Source: Verpa conica (lineage: Eukaryota > Ascomycota > Pezizomycetes > Pezizales > Morchellaceae). Taken from it: 64,000 nucleotides of DNA. The notes beneath the pieces are model-generated. The model was given only the letters and a program-made list of their open reading frames with translations. It was not told the origin of the DNA and did not search any database. The translations under genes were made by a program, and so were the position numbers. The number at the start of each line of letters is the position of its first letter. Within the stretch, counting starts at the first letter, position 1. Positions 1 through 10,921 of the stretch are shown here, one piece after another. Where the stretch lies: positions 124,001 to 188,000 of the forward strand of contig JAUFSD010000003.1 of assembly GCA_033030425.1 (NCBI GenBank), given 5' to 3'.

Positions 1-992
1 GGAGCTGATACAGAGATGGAGAAATTTCTTAAAGAAACGGTAGCATGAACGTTAAGAGGTATACAAACAGACAAAGGGCTTAGAATACTCGCCGTAGATC
101 AGAAAGAAGAATGCCTTATCCCCGTAGTAGCAGGTCAAACATGTCTTATCCCCATGCATGATAACTTTATCAATATAGTAGTAGTCAAACGTCTTGTTCC
201 CTATGGTAGCAAAATCCTTATCTGGTAGTAGTAACAAACTATCGTTAATAGAATATTATAACACCTTAACAGTCAGTCATCTAGAAAATACATGGGTATC
301 TCTAGTATTGTCTTACACACAAGGTGTCTCAATTGCTCAAGACAGCAGATCTAGGGTGTCTAGAAATACTGCGGCTTGTGATTTGTCTATATTGATTCAT
401 ATCTTTTACTAAAGCTACAAAGCTAGACAGAGTTGTTTTATTCCCTGCAGGCCGGAGCCAAATTAGACTATACTAATTATTTCCCAGAGCGATAAAACCT
501 AGCCCTGACGCTAAGAGAGTAATAATAAGAATATCACATGTGGGTTATATACGACGCGGGTAAAGGGATTGATTCCCCCTCATAACAGCGGGATTTTTGT
601 ATTTTTGAAATTATTACGCAATGTGTATTACTATGGCCGTATTGAGGTCTAGGAAAGGGGTTAGTAAACAATAGAGAAGATCTTATCGGTATAGGTTAAA
701 TAAGACCATTCGTTGATCCTATGGTGTTGCGTAGTGGAAGATGTTTTGTTTAGGAAGCTGCATTGACTCATTTGAGCCTCATGTCTCTCCCTGTTTCTTG
801 CGTCCGAGGAGAGACATTACTAATTTCTCTAAACCCCGACTTCACCTTGTTCATATCCGTCGTTTATCATTTACTTCATAAGTATAATCTATACACTTTT
901 CTTGACTTTCCAAAATTAAGAACCCCCCCTCCCAGAAACAAATGAAATCTATTAAATACAAGGAATCATAAATGAGGATCATACAACTAATC
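1..992. other. left flank without a supported gene
   Basis: Only short open frames of about 60-70 codons are seen here, none resembling a known family. The first 48 bases read open on the plus strand to a TGA and could be the tail of a gene lying outside the window, but 15 codons are too few to claim it. A stretch near 200-235 carries the short word CTGGTAGT, also seen near 6933 and 30037. Confidence 0.5.
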
Positions 993-2453
993 TCAAGCTC
1001 CCACCTTCCACTTTAGTCGTCCACTCTTTGCTACCCCACTCGCAGCCAAACATACACTCCCCGCTATCATAGCCAACCCTGCAAACAACTGAGCCGCCCA
1101 ATAATCGCCCCCTTTGAGCTCCACTAACGCCCCCCCAATAGGGGACCCCGTCAAAGCCGCAAAACTCACAATAGTGAACACCATCCCCATCCTCGTCCCA
1201 GCCTTTGACAGATCTGTAGTCAGACTGCTCAAAGTTGCGGGGAAAAGACTCTGGATTCCGGCGGCGGAGAGGCCATAGAAGCTTCCCCAGACGATGAGTC
1301 CGGCGTAGGTGTTTACGCGCATCCAGCATAATATGATGATGCCGACAAAGAGGCAGATGGGGTAGAGGAGGTTGAGGGGGCCGATTCGACTGTCGGCGAA
1401 GTAGTTGGGTATTAGGCGGCCTGGTAGGCCGACTGTGTTCATGACTATTACCATGTTGAAGGCGGTCCCTTGGGAGAGTCCGATTTGGGTTCGGGCGAAG
1501 GCGGAGATGTAGAAGAATGCGAAATAGAGGCCCCAGAAACTTAGAAACATTCCTAGAAGTGGAGTCAGGAATAGCTAACGAAGTTATATAATCATGTGAT
1601 GTCTAGGGGGGATGTACTTACCGATAGCAAAGAGGACGTAGGTTAATTCTTTGAATGCCGCCCACTCGACTATACTGCCTGTTTTTCGCGGCTTTATTCG
1701 TGGCTTTAGGATGAAATTGATCGAGCCCAGGCATATTAAAGATATCAATCCAATAGCTCTCACAGTCCACGGAAATCCAATTTTTGGTAATAAGGTCTTC
1801 ACAACTATGGGAATGACTATGCCCCCAGTTGCCGACCCCGAAGCTGCAGCCCCGACAGCCAAGCTCTTTCTCTTATCAAAGTAGGTCGAACACAGCGCCA
1901 TACTCGGGCAGAAGATCATTCCACCTCCAATCCCAACACAAAGGCCGTGCGAGAGGAATACTTGCCAATAATTGGTTGCGCAGGAAGCCGTAAACATCCC
2001 TACGCAAACCAGAATTGAACCTGCTAGATACAGTGGTCTGAAATAACCAGCGTCGAGAGCTCGGCCAGTGAATGTGCCGAGGAAGAATAGGAGGAAGACC
2101 TGGATGGATCCTACCCAGGACACCGCCGAGGGGGTTTCATTGAGGGCTTCAACGTAGTAGGATTGGAATACACCGAAGGACTATAGCTACCACGTGAGTC
2201 ATCATATACCCTAGGGAATGTCGTGAGGAAACGTTACATTGATATAACCCCTAATAATCGGTTAGAAAATGTACCAGTTGACGCCTTAAGCTTTGACAAA
2301 CACATACCAAGTATTAAAGATCGTAAGATGTACTCCAAAGACCTGTAACCAGGCCTTCCATCCACCATCCGGAGGTTTCCCAGAGTCCAATTGAGTATCA
2401 GTCGGCTCTGGCGACACCGTTGTACTCCCCTGCTTCGATTCAATATCTGACAT
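993..2453 (-). CDS. MFS monocarboxylate-type transporter
   Basis: Plasma-membrane or organelle transporter of the major facilitator superfamily, monocarboxylate porter (MCT, TC 2.A.1.13) type; substrate not predictable. Exons on the minus strand are 2453-2308, 2250-2238, 2180-1622 and 1552-993, giving 425 residues. The start shows the MCT hallmark PDGGWKAWLQVFGVH followed by NTWGYINSFGVFQSYY, then SAVSWVGS; about 12 hydrophobic segments follow, the usual number. The chosen ATG is the first in frame and gives the short hydrophilic N-terminus usual in fungal MCTs. The second exon is only 13 nt and is needed to restore both frame and the family motif; without it the gene looks frameshifted. All introns are GT-AG. 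Family assignment is firm, transported acid unknown. Confidence 0.88.
2238..2250 (-). other. 13-nt microexon of the MCT transporter
   Basis: Between the donor GTATGTG (from 2307) and the acceptor CTATAG (2186-2181) lies GGGTTATATCAAT, bounded upstream by a CTAAC branch-like word plus TTATTAG and downstream by GTAACG. Including it reads W-G-Y-I-N-S across the junctions, the residues expected in MCT proteins, and makes the total coding length divisible by three. Both flanking introns are 57 nt. Confidence 0.8.
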
Positions 2454-4453
2454 AATTATGATGTAAACGGCGCTCGCGGGAAAAAAAAAAAAATAATTTA
2501 TCTTTTTGACAATTTTATTTTTATTTTAAAAGGAGGGTACCCCGCCTTTTTAACCATAAATTTTAAGCAAGGAAACCCTTAAACTCTTTTGAAAAATACC
2601 GTTGGTTTGTAATAAGCTTCGGACCTCGGGCAATTCACCGAGAACTTGTTCTGCTTCTTCGCAGGTCAGTGGTCCGGCTAGTGGGGGAGGGGGGTGCCGC
2701 GTTGATAGCATAAACTCGCTTGGGAAAGCTTAGTTAAGCGTTTTGCTTGTACTTTTTTTTTTCTTTTGAGGGATCGTCATTGCAGAAAGATTAATCCCCT
2801 TGACAAAATGGGATTCCCGTCTTTTCCGCCTGAGCTTTTTCGCTCAGCTCGAAGACTGCACTGTTGGTTCTATTTCAAAAGCCTAGTACTTGGTTATGTA
2901 CAAAGGTAGTGACTACTAAGCCTTGAGTAGATTCAATTGAACCTTTATCGTGTGTTATTTTTGCGCTTATCGCATTATTAGAACTAAATTCTTTGTATCT
3001 TTTTTTTTTTTGCTAGGCTTGGAATTGCATGGTAATATACAGTTATAAGGGTGAGTCATATGGCTAGATGATAAGCTTCAGGAAAGTCACTCATCGTCTA
3101 TGTACCATATTGGGAAGCTGGGGGAAAACAGTACGATTTCGAGTATAGCGTGATGTCAAGCAAGATAACCCGGATCTAACCTAGCATTCTTTACGTTATT
3201 ACTCGGGGGCAGGCATGAAGAACTTGAATATGCAGAAGTAGTATTCTCAACCAATCGATAGGTCTATTTTTTTTTTTCGTGAGAGACATTCCCCCAATAA
3301 CCCCCCGCTTGCGATAGCTGTATGTTCGGGTTCTTCTTGCCGAGTAGCGCACGTGCCCTAATGCAAAAGAATCTACCCCCACAACCCTAATAAATCCTAC
3401 ACGTATTAGACGAAGAATTGAGCAGATCTGCAATTGAGGTCTAGAGATATGAAGACTTTCTCAACAACTTATCTGTCTCTACTTAGGCTAGTCAGATTCA
3501 GAGTTGGTAATTGGTACATAGAAGGATTCTGTGGCTGTCGATATATAACACTCTCCGCTAACTGTCGCTAAGCATAGACCAACGGATCTCCGCGGGAGCC
3601 AGCCCGTGGCAGGTGCATGCAGCTCCCGGCTAGAACAGCCGCTGATGGGTGTAAAGCCAAGACCGGCTCGCTGGCTTGCCTACATGTACTTGGCCCGTAC
3701 CGTTCTTTCCATCTATGTAGGGGGTTAAGCTTATCGTCAATTAGGTCCCAGCGCTAGCTTTAGGTCGTTTATTTCATTATGTAAGGTTCAATCCTCACAG
3801 TAGGCTTAGACTCGTTACCAAAGCAACAGCCAGTCTAGACGAGTGATCTGGTATGACACGATTCATGAATGAATTAATCATAACTATATGGAATGGTACT
3901 CGACACGATTCATGATAAATGGAGGCGTGGACAGAACATCGTAGATAGATACATGTGAGTATAGGAGAAAATAAGGAATATAGTCGGAGTACAGTTCTAT
4001 TTGGATTTATAACATGTGTTGAATGCCGTTGTTTGACTGGGGGAGGGGTGTTGCCTATTTTGTATGGTATCGGGGAGTAGGATGTGGTTTATTATCTCTG
4101 ATTCTAATGAGTATTGCTGGATCATATGATTTGAATAGATAGTAGGAGAACTTGTTATTGACAGAGGAAAGGTTGTAGAGGCAGCGGGCTTGTACCACGG
4201 GTGCTGGCTTAATCCCCTTCGTAGGGAATGTCGGCCGCCGATCAAACGATTGATGGACTGTGTCTGCGCTGTTCTGTTTCTTTCGCCCCACATTAGGCTA
4301 GTCACTCAGGACGTCAAACATTCAATCCAAAACTCATTTCTTTCTCGCTTTCTCAACCATCCACTGTTCACTCACTCTGTGTGAAAATTTCATCGATCTC
4401 ATCAGAGAAAAAGAACCAAACACCCTTAAACCTTCTAAAAATAAATAAACATC
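2454..4453. other. 2-kb spacer between MCT and zinc-knuckle genes
   Basis: No coding region is supported; open frames are short and unrelated to known families. It holds several A/T homopolymer tracts (for example near 2481 and 3000), a GC-rich patch at about 3585-3700, and the left member of the direct repeats described separately. The last 120 bases before 4454 are pyrimidine-rich (CTTTCT-type runs), typical of a fungal core promoter or leader. Confidence 0.5.
3843..3920. repeat. left copy of a diverged direct repeat
   Basis: Contains CTGGTA, then TGAATGAATTAATCATAA (3866-3883), then GATTCATGATAAA. The same three blocks in the same order recur at 6933-7020, on the other side of the zinc-knuckle gene. 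Inside this copy the 14-mer GACACGATTCATGA also occurs twice exactly (3855-3868 and 3902-3915). Probably remnants of a small mobile element. Confidence 0.5.
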
Positions 4454-6649
4454 ATGCCTGGCTGGGATGACGCTACGCCTGCTGCTTCTGGAGGTATGTA
4501 TCATCAACCCTGCTAACCTCTTGCTCATGGGGTCATTATGCAGGTTCTGAAACCCGGGACTTTTTCCTCTTGATGGCTATGGGTGTATTCTATCTCTTTT
4601 CTAACAAAAATCTATTAATCACAGGCTGGAATGCTCAGGAAGCACCAGAGGAACCCAGTCAATCTGCTGGTTTTGTTGACGGTGATGGCTATGGTGGCGG
4701 CGAAGGGGATGGTGGTCAGGGTGGAGGTGGCGCCGGTGATGGTGCCTGTAGACAGTTCGTTTTTAAATCCTTCCTAAAATCACTAAGTATAAGTGTTAAC
4801 TAATATCTGCTAAAGTTGCGGGGTAGAGGGTCATTTTGCTCGTGAATGCCCAGATAAACCAGTAAATGATGGTGCTTGCTTCAACTGTGGTCAACAAGGG
4901 TATGATCTATAATATTATTGACGATATGGTCTACTAACAAATGTTTTATTTATCATGATAGTCACAACAAGGCAGAATGCCCTGAGCCTCGTGCTCCAAG
5001 AGGAAATTGCCGTCATTGCGATCAAGAAGGTCATATTGCTCGAGAGTGCCCAGATAAGCCCGCAGAGCTTTGCCGTAACTGCAATGAGGATGGTAAGTGC
5101 CTACAAGCGTCTTCTAGATAGCTCTTGCTAATTTATAATCTTCGGTGTCTATAGGCCATACAGCCAATGAGTGTAAGAATAATCGATATATCGACAAGAG
5201 CATGATTATTGAAAAGTCCGCCGAAGAGGCTTGGGCAGATATGGCAAAAGCCAATGCTGAAGATGACTTCGATACTTTCAAAATTGTATTTCTTTATTCC
5301 ATATAGAATTTATAGTTTTTGCTAATATATATATAACTTTAGAACTTATTGGAGTACATGAAGGCCTGCCCTGGAAGTAAGTTTAATGAGCTTGAGGCTT
5401 CATTTAGGGAGAATGATTTTAAGTACTACTTGTTTGCCCTAGTAAGCCTACATTGTTCCTTTAAAACTCGCTATATATCAAAGTCTATTTTCTAACTTTC
5501 ATAGGAACGTGCCCCTAAGTACTATGAATGTATTGTCGGTCCTAATGGAGAAATGGATGCGAAATACACCTGGACTCTTAATAAATCGCCTAGGCCCCGC
5601 CGCTCTAAGGCGATTGCGCATCGTATGGCTGAAACCCCTGAAGCAAATCTTGAGCGTCTCAAATTTGCTGGAGAAGTCATGAACGAGACAAAATCTTTCT
5701 GCTATGTCTGCAAGAGTAAGTACTTTAATATCTAGCAGGATGATAGTCTACTATACTAAATGCTCTTCTATTGATAGTAAAGGGTCATAGTAAAAGGGAG
5801 TGTGAGATTGAACAAGCTGAAGAGGAGCACGAACGTGTTGTTCTTAGGTGTGGTAATTGCTCTGCTCTTGACCATCGCCTTCGTGATTGTCCTGAGCCAC
5901 GTAAGCCCGACTTCAACCCATTGGCATGCAAGAACTGCCAGTATGTATCAGTCCACATCCTCGGAATTAGGTCTTGATTAGCTGATTACTGTGGAAATAT
6001 AGCGAAGAAGGTCATAGAGCTGCCGAGTGCCCAATTCCGCGTGTAGCTGACGAGAATACCGAGTGCCGTAAATGCGGCGGGAGTGAGTCCCCCGTTAACA
6101 ATACCTTTAAACGTCAAATTGATCATTTTTTCGTAAAATATAGTGGGCCACTTTTCCAAAGAATGCCCACAAGGTGGCGGCGGGGGTGGAGTCTGTTATA
6201 ACTGCGGGTTAGTACCTCTCTATCTTATAATAATCCTTATTACTAATAATTCGCATGGCTCATAAAGGGAGGATGGTCATCGTTCATCTGATTGCACTAA
6301 TGCAAAGGTAATTAAATGCCGTAACTGTGATGAATTTGGACATAGCGGCAAAGAGTGTCCAAAACCCAAGGATATCACCCGTGTTAAGTGCAATAACTGT
6401 GGCGAAAGTAAGTTTAAGTTCTATGTTCGGTTAGGATTTCGTAATAGATTCACTGACCTTACCATAGTGGGTCACTACAATCGTAATTGTACAAACGAAA
6501 AACTCGCGGAGGAAGGAGAGGAAACTAATGACACATACGCTACCGACCCGGCTCCCGCTTCCAATGGGCCCGCTTGGGGTGGCGGTAATGCTGCTGCCGA
6601 GCCATCTTGGGGAAGTGCTGAAGCTGTGGTTGTTGACTCTGGCTGGTAG
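4454..6649 (+). CDS. CCHC zinc-knuckle protein with 11 knuckles (GIS2/CNBP-like)
   Basis: Predicted single-stranded nucleic-acid-binding protein of the CNBP/GIS2 zinc-knuckle type; such proteins act in mRNA translation or stability. Twelve exons: 4454-4493, 4625-4754, 4816-4899, 4962-5092, 5155-5285, 5343-5441, 5505-5715, 5778-5940, 6003-6082, 6144-6207, 6268-6407, 6468-6649, giving 484 residues. An acidic, glycine-rich head is followed by four CX2CX4HX4C knuckles (first CRHCGVEGHFAREC), a roughly 100-residue non-knuckle segment (SLLEYMKACPG-like region to the middle of exon 7), then seven more knuckles (last CNNCGEMGHYNRNC), and a short tail ending SGW. Yeast GIS2 and human CNBP have seven knuckles, so this is longer and has an inserted domain. 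Knuckle 6 lacks the usual Gly before His. Eight of eleven introns cut inside a knuckle. Donor of intron 2 is the unusual GTTCGT and that of intron 5 is GTATTT. Confidence 0.9.
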
Positions 6650-6740
6650 GTCTAGGGTAAGCTATCTCGCGGAGTGTCGTAAAATGGGGAGGATCTTTGC
6701 AAGCCTTTTAGGATAAGGGTCTTTGGTTGTAAACAATCTT

Positions 6741-6746
6741 AATAAA
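6741..6746 (+). terminator. probable poly(A) signal AATAAA of the zinc-knuckle gene
   Basis: AATAAA lies 92 nt after the stop codon of the zinc-knuckle gene and is followed by a T/G-rich stretch, the arrangement expected for 3'-end formation. No transcript evidence is available. Confidence 0.45.
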
Positions 6747-6932
6747 ATTTGCTTGTGTCATTAAATTCTGGTGCCTCAAATATCTGTCGAGCTCAGCTTC
6801 CTAAATTACATGTAAACAATAAGGAAAAAAACCCATAGTCTACCATCTTAAAATCACCAGTGTGTTGTAGACTCTACTTAGCATGCTAAAGCATTTAAAC
6901 TGTGAAATAAACCATCACAAAAAGTCACTCGT

Positions 6933-7020
6933 CTGGTAGTCCCCACACTAAGCTGAATGAATGAATTAATCATAAGTACATAGAGCCCACAATAAGCTCA
7001 TCTGATTCATGGATAATAAA
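6933..7020. repeat. right copy of a diverged direct repeat
   Basis: CTGGTAG (6933), the 18-mer TGAATGAATTAATCATAA (6958-6975, identical to 3866-3883) and GATTCATGGATAATAAA (7004-7020) follow in the same order as in the left copy, with small indels between the blocks. Same orientation as the left copy. Confidence 0.5.
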
Positions 7021-7140
7021 TATAGCCTTAAGATAAATTTAACTACTAGAACAAAGATAATTGACTGAATAGGTGTTTTGCATGACGAATAAAGATAAAG
7101 GATACCTCATCTATAATTTACAGTCCTAAAATACGTACAT

Positions 7141-10100
7141 TCACTCGGCCCTCGCCCGCTTGTTATTTGCTTCATGCCCGCTTATTGTCTCTAACTCTTT
7201 GTCTAATCTTGAACGCTTCTTCTGACGCTCAGTCACCTGAGTAGTAGATTCGATAATTGGACATAATTCTTCCCATGTTTTTCCAATAAAATCCTTTGGT
7301 ACTGCTGACTCTATCCACATGACCGCTTGCTGTCGCCGAGCCTCTGCAAGTTCCAACTCTGAAATGTCCCTAAGTAAGAGGTTTGAAACTTTACACAATA
7401 ATTGAATAGTACTCTCTCGTCCTTGATACCTGGCTCTGTCGAGTGCGGTGCATCCGAAAACGTCTTGGGTTGCAGGATCGGGTTCGTACTTAAGCAAAAG
7501 GTTGATTATGTTATCGAATCCCTTGGAGGCCGCAGAGTGCATCGCAGTTTCGCCAAAGATATTTGGAATAGATGGATTAGCCTTTTGGTTGAGGAGCCAC
7601 TCGACTATTCTTCCGTGTCCTTTTTCTGCAGCTCGGTAGAGGGCGGTCCGTCCAAAGTGGTCTTGGGAGTAGATAGTCTGATTATCAAACAACAGCTGAA
7701 CGACTAATTCATGCCCTTCAGAAGCTGCAAGATGTAGTGCAGTCATCCCTTTCCCATCTCTGATAGAAAGATCAACTCCGTTTTCGATAAGAAACCCAAC
7801 CACGTCCTGGTGGCCCTGGTAAGCAGCTTCATGTAGTGGTGTTCTTCCCATGCTGTCCGGAACCGCGAGGCCTGCGCCATCACTAAACAATAGCCTAACT
7901 ACATCCCTATGTCCATAGCGTGCCGCCTGGTGAACTGCAGTCCATCTTCGTCTCGGGTTTGGCTTAGTGCGTATTAATTTGCAGGGGACGGGAATAGGAA
8001 CAAGCCTAGAGCCCACACACTTTGCTCCTTTGTCTAAGAGGATCTGGATTATCTTCAGATTACCTCCGGAGACGGCTCTCTGTAATGCTTCCCCCCAACC
8101 ATCCTGGTCCTCTACCGAAATCCCAGTTCCTTGGTCGAGTAGGAACCTTACGGCCACATGCTGCCCCAAGTCAATTGCTACATATAGTGGTAGCTGAGCA
8201 TGTTGGCACCACCCGAATATATCGGGGTTGTCTTTGAACAGGTGGGTGTGCTTCCAGAGGCCAAGTGCTTGTGAGTAAGAGCACACATTTCCCAAACTAC
8301 TAAAGAGTCTAAGGACGGCGCTCGATATATTGTCGTTGCCTGATATGCTGTCGCTACAAGCGCGGAGGTGAGGTGATAGCTGCTGTGCTGCGTACCCTAG
8401 GAAAGGATGTGATTGGAATCTATCTAACAAGGAAGAATTGCATGTAGCTGCCTTAGAAAAGACACTAAACGTGAGATAGGTAGTACATGTCATGGCCAAT
8501 TTCGAATCTCCTTCTTCAAGTTCCGGAATAATATAGTTTTCAAGAAGATACTCTTGTACAGTGTAATGAGCAAGCCGAATATTGCTGCTCTTCTCATCAA
8601 TAGTGACCAAACCAGCACAAACATCTAGTAAAGTTGTTCTATCAGGTAGATCCCACTCGATAAGCTGGTATTCACCCGGTTTCACAGAGACTGCTTCTCG
8701 GAGTTCGTCAACCGTTAGGGTTCTCTTGGCTTTGATAAGCCACAAGAATATTTTTAATGCTAGTTCTATACAGTTCTTATGCTGCTGGCGAACGGTTGCC
8801 ATGGCTCTGTCGTAGGTGGGCCAAAGGGGGCTGTTTCCAGTAGAGAAGCCCCTACATCGTTCTAATTCGTTGAGGACTTGCGTTACAGTGGTTTGTTGGC
8901 AGATATATTTAATTTGGAAATGAACTAGCAAAAACCTGGGAAATTCTAGGTTAGCAATTTACCAAAATTATAAGATGGCATTACTAGTACTTACATGCCT
9001 TTAGCGCAATATACAAGTTCAGATATAATTTTATCTTTCAAGAGTCCTCCTTCGCTCACCAGGCGACTTGCCCGAGGATTCTCGTTGATCTTTTGTTCGA
9101 CATATTTTGCTATATCTTCTGCCTGTGCTGAAAGCTCAAACTTCGCCACATTTTGTAGTGAACATCGAACATCCTCTGGATGTGGTCGACTAGTCAAAAA
9201 CAAACCAATCCCGTTTTCCTCCATAACCTTAAATAAAGGTAAGAGATCTTTGCGTTGTCCGCTCTGATCACATTCGTCTACCGCGTCGAAAATGAAGAAG
9301 ACTCGGTCGAACAACTTTGAAACCCCTACTAGGGTGTCAGAAAGCTGCTTGAGGGTTGGAGCCTTCCGATTTGGTTCTAGTTGGGAGTACATTTCCTCAA
9401 TTCCAGTTGGTATATACGACATTTGACTTGCGAGCTGCTTTATCAGACTAGCAAGGACGTGGGTCGCCGTCTGCTGAGACTTTTCATTATAATCAAAGTA
9501 AATATAGGCTACTCCATATATTCCCGATTCTACTTGAGCTTGTAGATGGTCGATGACAAGAGAGCTGAAGAGTGTTAACATCCAACACAATTATTCAACA
9601 ATCTAAAGAATAGCATACCTAAGAAATGTTTTACCAGCTCCAGCTATCAAGAATTTTAGTCAGTAACAGCAGCAGAAGAAGAATTATTAAACTTACGAAT
9701 ACCATAACCCCATAATATTCGTGAGTCTGGATCTTCCTTGGCCCAGCCCTTGAATTCTGGCCGTCTTAAGAGCCACATTCCAGTATCTTTCTGCCTCCTA
9801 TTACTAATTTCTAGGTGTCTTTTGTTGTAGTCACCGGGGCACAACCAGTTGAGGACACGGTTTCGCCACTCCACTAGGAAATGACAACATGAATTAGTAT
9901 ATAGGTCATTATTATCTTAGGTTATCTGGGTCTCTACAATAAACCTTGACATTTGTAGACCAGAAGCCATCATACTTAAGGGTAAACATAGAACAGTGTA
10001 AGAATACCCACTTCTCAAGGGTATTGAGAACCATTCCATTTTAACTTCCTTAAGCCGAATAAGCATCTGACTACACCTGCCATAGGTAACTGTAGGTCCC

Positions 10101-10921
10101 CAACCACATGCCCAAAGTACTACTGGGGAAATCCCACAGGTGTTGGAATACGGAATGTAAACATTCAGAGAGTCACTCCGGGAGCAGTCTCGAAATCGTA
10201 ATAAACGACATGAAAAATTCCCATATTCCTAACGCACTAAGTGTAGTGAGGAGGAACCGGAGCACACTCTGAATATGCCCAATCCATATACCCAGTAGCG
10301 ACGGTTTTGAGTGGATATATCCCAAGTATGATATCATACGAATCATTCTGGCTGAATATCATCCTCACCTAATTGGTCCCGAGATTGTTCATTCTGGATT
10401 TTCTTAACAACAAGATCTGTATTACTGACATAATCTTCGATGGCTTTTAATCTCCTTCTTTACCGAAAGTCAGCAACTTTTCTTCAAAGAGACCCTGAAC
10501 TAACTCACCCATTGTCGACAGCCATTGTAAGTGTGAAAAGACTCTTCAGCCTTTCTATTCGCGAAATATACTTCATTGTTTCACCTTCTTTGAGTGGCCA
10601 TTTCCAGCTCTTCATTAGCCTAGGTCCAGCAGCTGGTATCAGTCTTAATTGGAGCCTTTTCAACTCTTGGGCACATCCTTTAAGAGGCCCATCATTCTGA
10701 TCGTTGATTTGCTGTAATGCCGTTTCTGTAGGATTCGTATCTGCGTATTCTTGTACAGCGGCAAGTATTTTATTGAGAGAACGAAGTTCGTCAACAAGAT
10801 CTTGGATTTCCTTCGGTGCACGCTTGACGGCAGTGATATACTCATAACTAGCAGATATGAGGTTTGCCGTGAGTTGGATGAGGCAAGTAACACTCATCGC
10901 AAGACCAAGAGCCTCTACCAT
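7141..10921 (-). CDS. NACHT-ankyrin NLR-like protein with HeLo-like N-terminus
   Basis: STAND NTPase of the fungal NLR type, a class linked to nonself recognition and programmed cell death; ligand unknown. Exons on the minus strand: 10921-10509, 10454-10369, 9873-9697, 9643-9619, 9564-8995, 8935-7141, giving 1021 residues. N-terminal ~140 residues (MVEALGLAMSVTCLIQ...) match the fungal NACHT N-terminal domain related to HeLo-like domains. NACHT: Walker A GIPGAGKT (residues 224-231, spread over three exons), Walker B FFIFDAVDECD (323-333). A winged-helix-like region has LAHYTVQEYLLEN. About nine ankyrin repeats cover roughly residues 670-950 (for example GRTPLHEAAYQGHQDVV). A basic C-terminal tail ends the protein. 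The upstream in-frame ATG at 11053 was not used because MVEALG is the family start. All introns are GT-AG. Intact, so probably functional. Confidence 0.88.
9619..9643 (-). other. 25-nt microexon carrying the Walker A motif
   Basis: The exon CT-GGA-GCT-GGT-AAA-ACA-TTT-CTT-AG encodes most of the P-loop (GAGKTFL). It is bounded by GATAG upstream and GTATGC downstream, with introns of 53 nt and 54 nt. Skipping it would shift the frame and remove the nucleotide-binding loop. Confidence 0.8.
9874..10368 (-). other. unusually long 495-nt intron in the NLR gene
   Basis: Donor GTGAGG at 10368 and acceptor TTTCCTAG at 9874 join a codon for Val between QL and EW. At about 495 nt it is several-fold longer than the other introns of this gene. 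No open frame or known element is evident inside it. Confidence 0.65.

Larger units (their letters stand above)
6650..7140. other. spacer between convergent zinc-knuckle and NLR genes
   Basis: AT-rich, no open frame of note. It holds the 3' end of the zinc-knuckle gene and the right copy of the direct repeat; the NLR gene ends on the opposite strand at 7141. Confidence 0.5.

Noticed and set aside
1..48. 15-codon plus-strand frame ending in TGA at the left edge
   Set aside because: It may be the end of a gene outside the window, but is too short to support.
2181..2453. Frameshift or pseudogene interpretation of the MCT gene
   Set aside because: A 13-nt microexon with proper splice signals restores frame and family motif.
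3590..3680. GC-rich patch with two small hairpins (GGGAGC/GCTCCC and AAGCCA/TGGCTT)
   Set aside because: Six-base stems are expected by chance in a GC-rich patch; no flanking signals.
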